Source: Gordionus sp. m RMFG-2023 (lineage: Eukaryota; Nematomorpha; Gordioida; Chordodea; Parachordodidae). From it: a stretch of DNA of 64,000 nt. The notes under the pieces were generated by a model. That model saw nothing but the letters and a program-made list of their open reading frames with translations, was not told where the DNA came from and searched no databases. Positions within the stretch are counted from its first letter, which is position 1; each line of letters opens with the position of its first letter. Position numbers and translations under genes: made by a program. The stretch spans positions 15,043,366-15,107,365 of the forward strand of contig NC_088777.1 of assembly GCF_954871325.1 (NCBI RefSeq). The letters are read 5' to 3'. Of the stretch, positions 57,301-64,000 are shown piece by piece.

Positions 57301-58141
57301 CAAACGCTTTATCAAGATTGGAAGCTAGATGGTAATTGGGGATATCCGTAAAATGAGTATTTGGATAAAGATGATACAAAGACGTAAAATACTTTAACCA
57401 TAGGTTGCCTAAGATACCGAAGTTGAAAAAAAAACAAGTTATCACAAGGTATTATTATTTTATAAATGATTGATTTTAATGATACTTATATAAATATGAA
57501 GGACGATAATTACCTAGTAAAAGTGATTTTTTATTTTATTTACGTTTCTGAATATTTATATTTTTAAAAAAATGATAAAACACTAAAAAATTAAATCAGT
57601 ATATAAAATTACCAAATAAAAATAAATATATATCTATATTATAAGTATCGAAGGCTCTAAAAAGAGCTTATTTAATAATGAATATTTACATAAAAAACAA
57701 TTGTGTTTAAAAATTTCTAGTTGAAGTTTTTGTTTAAGAAATATGGATTCGGGATTTTATTAAAAATTTTCCGCGATAAAGTTTTTAAAAAAAATATGTA
57801 GACGGGAAAAATTGCTGGTAGTTGATATGACTATTGGCTGAAATATAAAGTTATTTAATTTTGAATATTTTTTTATTTTCCCAGCAATTAAGGGGGCTTG
57901 AATTAATTGAAGGAAAGGAGGAGACGCAGTTGGAATCACTAAATTTTCTATAATTGAAAACGGCCAAATCTATTTGTAATAAACATGTTCCATAAAATTT
58001 TAACATTTATGTCACCGGAAATTAAGAATGCCTGATGAAGTAGAAAGATTGAAAGTAAGAAAAACTGTCAAAAATTTATTATTTTCTTATCTATACGCTG
58101 AAACGGAGAGCAATGATAATGTTGCTCAAACCACTCCATAA
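51383..58141 (+). CDS. AT-hook DNA-binding protein, family unrecognised, six exons
   Basis: Exons 51383-51452, 51620-51935, 52031-52809, 54248-54316, 55631-55682 and 58027-58141. All are GT-AG, phases agree throughout, 1401 nt, 466 aa. It starts MLPNYQFIADSDVNKWIEKK. There are two AT-hook cores: KRKRGRPKK (residues 80-88) and GIRGRPKGKRGR (262-273), suggesting minor-groove binding to A+T DNA in the nucleus. Between and after them the protein is Asn/Ser-rich and low in complexity. The C-terminus, EKYPIVALKKLNIPYLL, LFNHSMNLFAHEDEHI and MPDEVERLKVRKTVKNLL, looks like a folded charged domain that I do not recognise. Exon 4 has tandem acceptors (54247 or 54250), changing one Val. Exons 1-3 are strong; 4-6 rest on phase agreement. 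If exon 4 is skipped, exon 3 runs to a stop at 52838. Introns contain a Mutator-like remnant. Confidence 0.65.
52839..54247. other. intron 3 of the AT-hook gene
   Basis: A+T-rich, no coding or repeat structure recognised beyond a C-rich patch near 54120-54170. Confidence 0.4.
54404..54450. repeat. transposon terminus, inverted relative to that at 50795
   Basis: CATAGACATAGCCAGAGTGG then ACAAGGGGAAATCC, a C-run and TTCAGAAA. This is the mirror image of TTCTGAAGGGGGGGATTTC to TGGCTACGC at 50795-50838. The two ends point toward each other across AT-hook exons 1-4, so they are termini of two separate elements rather than of one. Confidence 0.5.
54540..55300 (-). pseudogene. Mutator-like (MULE) transposase C-terminal remnant
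   Basis: The - strand shows FVKYLEIGFKQH (about 55270-55230), a degenerate NALEA, then VIKDENTVRERLPLSNF in shifted frames (about 55170-55110). Nearer the 3' end is CKHDVGLAIRLN, then CKPPRAANDTPIGQKR and SKAKKALVQ (54740-54600). The CKH and following basic GPSKAKKAL stretch are those of the SWIM zinc finger tail of MULE transposases. Several stops and frameshifts. Sits in the AT-hook gene intron on the opposite strand. Confidence 0.6.
56429..56450 (-). repeat. isolated end of a GCGAA array
   Basis: GGTTTCGCTGAATTGATTTG reproduces the terminal sequence of array 3 (TTTCGCTGAATTGACC) and the mirrored start of array 2, with no array attached. It lies in AT-hook intron 5. Confidence 0.45.
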
Positions 58142-58274
58142 AAATATACTTACAAATATTTTAAGCATACAATTTTTATTATTTTCTTATCTATACGCTG
58201 AAACGGAGAGCAATGATAATGTTGCTCAAACCACTCCATAAAAATATACTTACAAATATTTTAAGCATACAATT
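58073..58274 (+). repeat. 100-bp tandem duplication over the last AT-hook exon
   Basis: Two copies with a 100-bp period, apparently identical (ATTTTCTTATCTATACGCTG recurs at 58081 and 58181). Copy one contains the last 21 codons and stop of the AT-hook gene; copy two repeats them in the 3' untranslated region. Each contains the hairpin GAGCAA-TGATAATG-TTGCTC. Confidence 0.9.
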
Positions 58275-59307
58275 TTTATTTTTTCTCCTATATTATATAT
58301 GGGCTAATATATATAAATTAAAGTTTTAAATGGCCATATTTCTGATTCAAATTAACATTTATTTGATTATTTTAAAAAGAGAGTAAATTAAAGATGGTGA
58401 GTTTAAATGAAATCGATATATGAATATTCATAAATTTTAAAATGGAACTCCTGAATTGTTATATAATAAAGATGGGCACAACCCACAAATGAAATTGTGC
58501 AAGATACTTTTACGGACCTGGCCAAAGTTTTGAAATTTTATTTAAAGTTGATTATAAAAGATTATTTAAGGACGAAACACTAAATTATTTGATGGGATAA
58601 CTATGAGCCGTGTCAAAAAACAACAAATTTCCACGAGCCGATTCAGGCCTACTTAGAAAAACAACAATAATTTTCCGTATTCAACTCGCGATTCAATTGG
58701 TTGGTTGGAATTTCTTTAAAAAAAACCACCATCAAACCTGGAAACCTTGATTACTTAATATTTTTTTATAATCATTATGTCTCATTAGAGTTGTTTAAAT
58801 GTATTTTTCAAATGTCTATAGTAGACACAGGTAGATACCCTTATATCTAGATACAGATAAGATATTCTCGAGATACAGTCTTATAATCATATTCATAAAA
58901 TGCTTGCACAGTTTAATATTTTATTTATTTTACATTATAAAATGTGTCTATTAGCTATTTTTCTCGTGATAATTTACTTGATGGAAACCAGCTCAGTTTT
59001 TAATTGGGTGAATATTTAAACTAAACAAGTATGTAGGATTAAGGTTAGAGAGATATGGGTTAGGATTAATTAGAGGTTTTAAATTTTTAAATATGAATTA
59101 ATGTTGTGATATATAAAAATGGTTTTTAAGAAAATTTAATCATTTTTATTAATAACTTGTTAAATCTGACAGGTCATGTGATTAAAAATAAATTCCTTGA
59201 GATGAACTTGATTTTGATTAAAAGTTTATACTTAAAGATAATTTTTTTTAAAAAAAAAGCCCAGTTAAGTTTGAATTTTTTTTAATGCTATGCTAATTAA
59301 ATTGTTA
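58275..59307. other. intergenic spacer
   Basis: A+T-rich, nothing recognised. Confidence 0.4.
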
Positions 59308-59315
59308 TTCATCAG

Positions 59316-59528
59316 TAGTGTTGCTAAGAATTCCCACTTTGGTCGATTATTTAAAATGGCCAGATTAAGGTTTTAGCTAAAATAATATTATGCAAGCCTC
59401 GAGATTTATCAAATAGAGGTTCAAACCTTTCTGCTATTTATGAACAAAATCTCTATGCTTACATATTATTTTGGCTAAAATATTAATCGGGCCATTTTTT
59501 ATAAATCGAACATTTTTACTACACTATG
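59316..59528. mobile_element. TAGTG-family MITE, diverged
   Basis: Begins TAGTGTTGCTAAGAATTCCC and ends ...ACACTATG. Flanked by a perfect 8-bp TTCATCAG (59308-59315, 59529-59536). The interior shares AAGCCTCGAGATTT with the copy at 62492. The extra two bases at the right end make its boundary a little uncertain. Confidence 0.65.
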
Positions 59529-59536
59529 TTCATCAG

Positions 59537-60080
59537 TCAGAATGACTAGTAGAATAATCTGAAAATTCATAATATATATATATTATTATTACCATCATAT
59601 TTTCGTCATTCATTGTAAAAAGTAAAACTTTTCTTGAATTGAAAAAATATAAATGACTAAATATTTAAAAACCAAAAATAGGATTAAATTTCAAAAAAAA
59701 AGCTAAAATTAGTTTACATCAGATATATCAAAATAAGATGCAGGCAGATCTAAAAAATTAGGATTGGACATATACAAAAATTGGTACTCTACAGGGCTCT
59801 AATTTTACTGGATATCAAAATATTTTCTAATAATAAAAACAAAATAATTAACTTTTCTGTAATTTTATTCATATAGTAATTTTGTATATAAAACTAAACA
59901 GCATATATATATAACGTTAAGATAAAAAAGGTTTTGTATCATATTAAAATTTTAATGCTCTTAATCGTATAACAATAAATTTAGCTTTAATAGAAAAAAA
60001 GAGCATTAATAAACAATATAATCATTAGAATATATTAAATAGAAAGGGTTTTGTGCAAAATATTACAAAGTTAAATTAAT
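59537..60080. other. 3' flank of HMGB-like gene
   Basis: A+T-rich. The nearest AATAAA on the - strand is at 59864-59869, 212 bp past the stop. Confidence 0.35.
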
Positions 60081-60617
60081 TTACTGATTCTTATTGATTC
60101 GTCGTTTTTTGACGTTAGTTTCCTTGTTAGTTCTATACGGAAGAATTTCCTTAGCATATCTTTCTTTATCCTTCATTGCCTTCTTTTCATATTTAAGTTT
60201 CAAATCTGGGGGACATCTGCTCCATCGATGACCCAATTTTTTGGCTATATTACAAACTGAAAGACTTGGATGCGCTTGCTTTATTTTGGGTCTTTCATCC
60301 ATTGAAAAGAAGAAGAACGCGGATAACGCTCTTTTGGGTGCTTTCGGATCCTTTTCCTTCTTTCTTTTTCTGGCACTTTTAGGCCCATCATAGGTGGCCA
60401 TTTCATTTTTGTATCTCAAGCCATCCTTTTCTGCCATTTCTCGAAAAAGCGTCTTTGCCTGGGAATCCATTGTTTTCCATTTCTCGGCACACATCTTTGA
60501 AAACTCCCTAAACACTAACTTATCATTTGGACATTTAGATTTTTGCTCCTCACGGCATGTTTGTACAAAAAAGGCATAAGCATTGGTCCGTCCTTTCGGT
60601 TTACCATCCCGAGCCAT
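60081..60617 (-). CDS. HMGB-like two-HMG-box chromatin protein, no acidic tail
   Basis: 178 aa, single exon. Two HMG boxes: box A about residues 5-76 (KGRTNAYAFFVQTCREEQ, then EFSKMCAEKWKTM) and box B about 93-162 (APKRALSAFFFFSMDERPK, then IAKKLGHRW), joined by the basic linker KSARKRKKEKDPK. The family bends DNA and acts as a chromatin architectural protein in the nucleus. Cys21 and Cys43 match the redox pair of box A in HMGB1. Unlike vertebrate HMGB1-3, the long Asp/Glu tail is missing; the protein ends in a basic stretch (NVKKRRINKNQ), as in HMGB4 and some invertebrate HMG proteins. The start chosen is the ATG at 60617 (AAAATGG); the frame stays open a few codons upstream but with no ATG. 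An intronless HMGB in an intron-rich neighbourhood could be a retrocopy, but no poly(A) trace or flanking duplication was evident and the frame is intact. Confidence 0.9.
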   Translation of the reverse strand: MARDGKPKGRTNAYAFFVQTCREEQKSKCPNDKLVFREFSKMCAEKWKTMDSQAKTLFREMAEKDGLRYKNEMATYDGPKSARKRKKEKDPKAPKRALSAFFFFSMDERPKIKQAHPSLSVCNIAKKLGHRWSRCPPDLKLKYEKKAMKDKERYAKEILPYRTNKETNVKKRRINKNQ

Positions 60618-61090
60618 TTTATTCAATATTCTGTATTCTAGTAAAAAAAAATAATGTCAAGTTGTGATGCTAAAATTTCTCAGTTTCTTTTAAAGATATT
60701 TTCTTTAAATTTGAAATGAATGATTTAACATTGAATCGATTGATGACGAGTTCATATTATCTGCTTATACTAATAAATGCATCAGCTTATAAAAATTTTG
60801 CGCAATTGTTATATGATAAATATAAATTAATATACAATATTATCAACCTTTTTTGCTCCTTTGAATCTTTCTCATATATCGTGTTGCTAAAAATATTCGC
60901 CCACAATTTCCTTTGAAGATTAAATTTCTCATATCTGGGTTCGAACCTGGTTTTCAGATTTTAAACAAAATTTAATATTCCCTTCCTCCGAGTCTCTAGT
61001 TAATTTTGAGTTATTCCATTGTATCGAAAATGTTTTAACATAATATCTTATAATAATATTCATAAACCATATATTACCCTTTCAACTTTA
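60618..61090. other. 5' flank of HMGB-like gene
   Basis: Putative promoter region, A+T-rich; a 66-codon + strand frame (60716-60916) has no recognisable features and is probably chance. Confidence 0.35.
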
Positions 61091-61098
61091 TTTACAAA

Positions 61099-62888
61099 TA
61101 GTGCTGTAAAGTAACGTCCTTACTAACGCCATTACCTTTTTTGAAGAAATAGAACCAAATTTGTTACCTTCTTCTAGAAGTAACTAGTAAAGGTAACGCG
61201 TTTCTTGTTTCTTTTTTTTGTGTAACGGTAACGCAAAACGTTACTCGTTACTTCAAATTTTTCTTACAAAATATGGGAAAAACATATTGTATTATAAAAT
61301 TATTTTTATTATTTTTTACATTTTATAAATAATTTAAGGATAGTTTTTAAACCAAATTCCATCATTTTTATTTTAAATTTTCAGTCAAGATTTTTGATCT
61401 AATTAATATTGAATCAATCAATATTTTTAAAAAATATTATGTTAATTGTACATTTTCTACAGATCAAGATGAGTAAAGCCTGCCTTGGCTCAAATATGAA
61501 ACATTTATTTCTCACACCAATAAAGAAAACTAAAGGTACAAAGTTTACATTTTATAGGTGTAAATTGTGTCCCAACTTAAATATTTTAATCTCAACTGTG
61601 GAATAAATATGGGCATCCATTTTTAAGGAAAAAATGGGATATCTGATTAAACTGGTTATAACAAGATTTAACTTTTTCTATAACTCCATAAAATTAGTAG
61701 AGTCTTATTAAGGAGAATGGCCACAAATTTGACGAATCTTGTGATAAATCTAAATTACAGAGATTTTCAGATAATGACAAGTCATTCGCAGATGAATATT
61801 GTATAGCTATATATATATTATTTTATAGGTTATAGAATCTGTTCCTGCGGCTTTCGATTTTAGAGAGAGAAGAAAAAATGCATTTGGGAAATCTCACTCC
61901 CACGATAACTACTATAATATTTAAAAAATGGCTTTAAATAATTTTATTTTGTACACCACTTATTAATGCAATTATTCAAGACAAAGATAAAAAATATACA
62001 GTTGAAGTATTGTTCACAATTTATATTTTGATAATATTTTATTTTAATTGAATAATTGTCAACAATAATTCACTATTTAAATCAGATTGGCCCTCTTAAA
62101 ACTTGATGTCAGCGAAGGAAGTTATTTTCAGCTTCAGAAAAGATCCAGACATAGAAATGGCAGACTTAATTCCATTAAACACAACAAACTACATATTATT
62201 TTCTAATATAATTTAAATCTTTTATTTTAATATTTAAAATGAAATTCTGATATTTTAATATGTAAATCTTATATTTTAATATAAATTATAATTAAATCGA
62301 TGCCTTGATGATAAAAATAAAAATAAATTGTAACCTAATTAGATTGATAAACATGCATTAAATACATATTAATTAATTAAATCAATTTATTTATTCAACA
62401 ATAACATTTTAATGTATTTGACCAGATCAAATACTCCTTCAATCAATTGTCCGAATTTGACCTGTCAATTGACCAACTTGCCAGCCCTGATTAGTATTGT
62501 TAAACGGCTCATTTTGAGCCGATTTTTTAAAACGACTAACTCAAAATTTTAGGCATAAAAGTATTGCCTAAGCCTCGAGATTTCGATAATATATGTCTTG
62601 TCCTTTGTTCCTTCTAAGAGAAAAACTTTAGGCTACGAAATATTTCTCTCAATGAAATATTGAGTTAACCGTTTTTAAAAATCGGCTTAAAACGAGCCGT
62701 TTAACGACACTAGCCCTGATTTATATTTATATATAAGAAAAAAACCTTTTTGTATATAATATTTAATTTTTTAAGTAACGAGCAATAACGTATGTTCCTT
62801 TTTTCATAAGGTAACGAGTAACGAAAACCCGTTCTTTTTTTCAGACATAACGAGTAACGCGTTTTTTGAGGTTATATTTACATCACTA
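61099..62888 (+). mobile_element. hAT transposon remnant with 8-bp TSD
   Basis: Left end TAGTGCTGTAAAGTAACG, right end TAGTGATGTAAATATAACC on the other strand. Perfect duplication TTTACAAA (61091-61098, 62889-62896). Subterminal regions are rich in GTAACG/CGTTAC repeats in inverted arrangement. The + strand has a short frame (61469-61606) with CKLC-type cysteine pairing that could be a BED-finger remnant, and a possible dimerisation remnant near 62105-62215. The rest is decayed. Carries a nested MITE at 62492. Confidence 0.8.
62492..62712. mobile_element. TAGTG-family hAT MITE with 8-bp TSD, nested
   Basis: TIR TAGTATTGTTAAACGGCTC / TAGTGTCGTTAAACGGCTC. Perfect duplication GCCCTGAT (62484-62491, 62713-62720). 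221 bp, close in length and sequence to the copy at 26465-26686. Confidence 0.88.
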
Positions 62889-62896
62889 TTTACAAA

Positions 62897-64000
62897 TGTT
62901 AAAAACAAATATTTTGAATGTTTCCTCAATTTGGACTTCTAATCTGCCAAAATTTTAAAAAAATATATACGGTTGGGGCTAAATTATTTAGTAAGTGGAA
63001 AGGCGAATGTTATGTGAGGGTCAGATATCTATACCTTAAAATATTTCTCAATAAAAAATAAAAGCATCATTAATAATTAAATGTTTAATCCCATAATGAA
63101 ATAATTAAAATATTTATTTACCAAAAAAAGTTTTAGTTTGATAATTGATAGATAATCCTATCGCCTTCGGTTCATTAAACACCAAAAATATCGTCACAAA
63201 TATATTTTTTTTTCTTGAAATTATTTAAATATAAGCTGACCATCAAATCAAAATATTTTTTTAATGTGAAAAGTCAAGATCCTCTTCAAAAATATCTTTA
63301 ACACACGCATTAAAAAATAAATAAAGAATAAATTTATGAATCCCCAAAGACTATTTAAAAAAATTTTTCTTCAAAATTCAAATAATTATTGATTAATAAA
63401 CATAGGCCCAATATAATATTATCCAAAAAGTAAAATAATGGTTTCCAAAAATTTAATATAATATAATTAAAATTAATTATCAATCCTTATATTTCTTTAT
63501 AATCAAGAAACGGGGGGGGGGGGGGGTATATGATAACGCGATATTGGAAGGGGGTAGATGGTTATCAAGATGCTATCGTCAGGATATAATTGGAGGGAGG
63601 GGGTAAGGTAGTTTTGATTTGAATTTTCATTTTTTTGCTAGTAGGTGGAGGGTATTGGGTAAAATTTAGAGGGGATGTGGTGGGGTAAATTATAAACTTA
63701 TTGGGGTGTAGAAGTCATTATAATTATTTTATCTCGGTTAAATTAGTTCGCAAGATAATAGCTGCATGCGTCCAAATAGTGCGATATCTTTGGACATATA
63801 TCGAAATTTTAGCTTTTGAAATATGGGGAATTCTTCGAAGTATACAACTACTAAACAGACCATAATTCCAAATTAATACAACTACTAAACTAAACAGGCC
63901 ATAATCTTAATGTACGAACGTTCGAAATATTCAAATTTTTTGGAAATGATATTTTGTAACGTTCGATATTTGGCTTTGCTATCTTTTATCATTATACGTT
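62897..64000. other. intergenic tail of window with G-rich stretch
   Basis: A+T-rich until about 63510, then a run of about 16 G and a G-rich strand to about 63710 (AGGGGGTAGATGG, GGAGGGAGGGGGTAAGG, GTGGAGGGTATTGGG, GGGGATGTGGTGGGG), with enough G-tracts for quadruplexes. At 63843-63905 a short direct repeat (ACAACTACTAAAC...CAGGCCATAAT). No gene. Confidence 0.5.

Noticed and set aside
58033-58102. C/D-box snoRNA (TGATGA ... CTGA, about 60 nt apart)
   Set aside because: The boxes lie inside the last AT-hook coding exon and no terminal stem flanks them.
60925-60950. tRNA-like B-box (GGGTTCGAACCTGG)
   Set aside because: The surrounding stems do not form a T-arm or acceptor and no A-box is present at the right distance; it is a short palindrome.

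Overview
This is a very A+T-rich (roughly four-fifths by eye) stretch of an invertebrate animal nuclear genome. Multi-exon genes with GT-AG introns, an animal HMGB-type two-box protein, an SLC37-type carrier and a dense load of cut-and-paste DNA transposons all point to a metazoan. The phylum cannot be fixed from the sequence alone. No retroelement, provirus or Polinton was recognised.

Host genes. (1) The 3' two-thirds of an SLC37-like sugar-phosphate carrier, + strand, 688-7384, in eight exons whose phases all join. (2) A complete guanylate kinase, - strand, 15711-21123, six exons joining into 205 aa. (3) An AT-hook protein of unrecognised family, + strand, 51383-58141, six exons joining into 466 aa. 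(4) A single-exon, tail-less HMGB-like protein, - strand, 60081-60617. A weak small-gene candidate lies at 7879-9253. Everything else is intronic or intergenic and mostly repeat-derived.

Mobile elements. Many insertions can be delimited by terminal inverted repeats (TIRs) plus target-site duplications (TSDs). They include hAT elements and hAT-type MITEs (8-bp TSDs), a piggyBac remnant (21426-23156), an apparently intact intron-bearing Merlin element (31711-34159) nested in an older Merlin (31576-34976, TSD AAATTTTA), an element with about 600-bp TIRs and a 4-bp TSD that I cannot classify (39637-42313), an IS630/mariner-type element with long inverted arms (44593-46615) and its MITE relatives, and a Mutator-like remnant inside an intron of the AT-hook gene.

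The most striking structure is 23578-44126. About 20.5 kb is bounded by TIRs beginning TAGTGTTGTTAATT and by a perfect 8-bp TSD, TGCCATAT. The same TIR start and 8-bp TSD size are shared by several small MITEs in the window. Just inside both ends lie arrays of a 14-bp repeat with an invariant GCGAA core, in inverted orientation to one another. The interior is a pile of later insertions around a segmental duplication (30108-30966 against a copy split between 31505 and 38490), and copy one preserves the empty target sites of two of those insertions. Subtracting the delimited insertions leaves about 9.4 kb, so this looks like a giant hAT-like element that has served as a landing pad for others.
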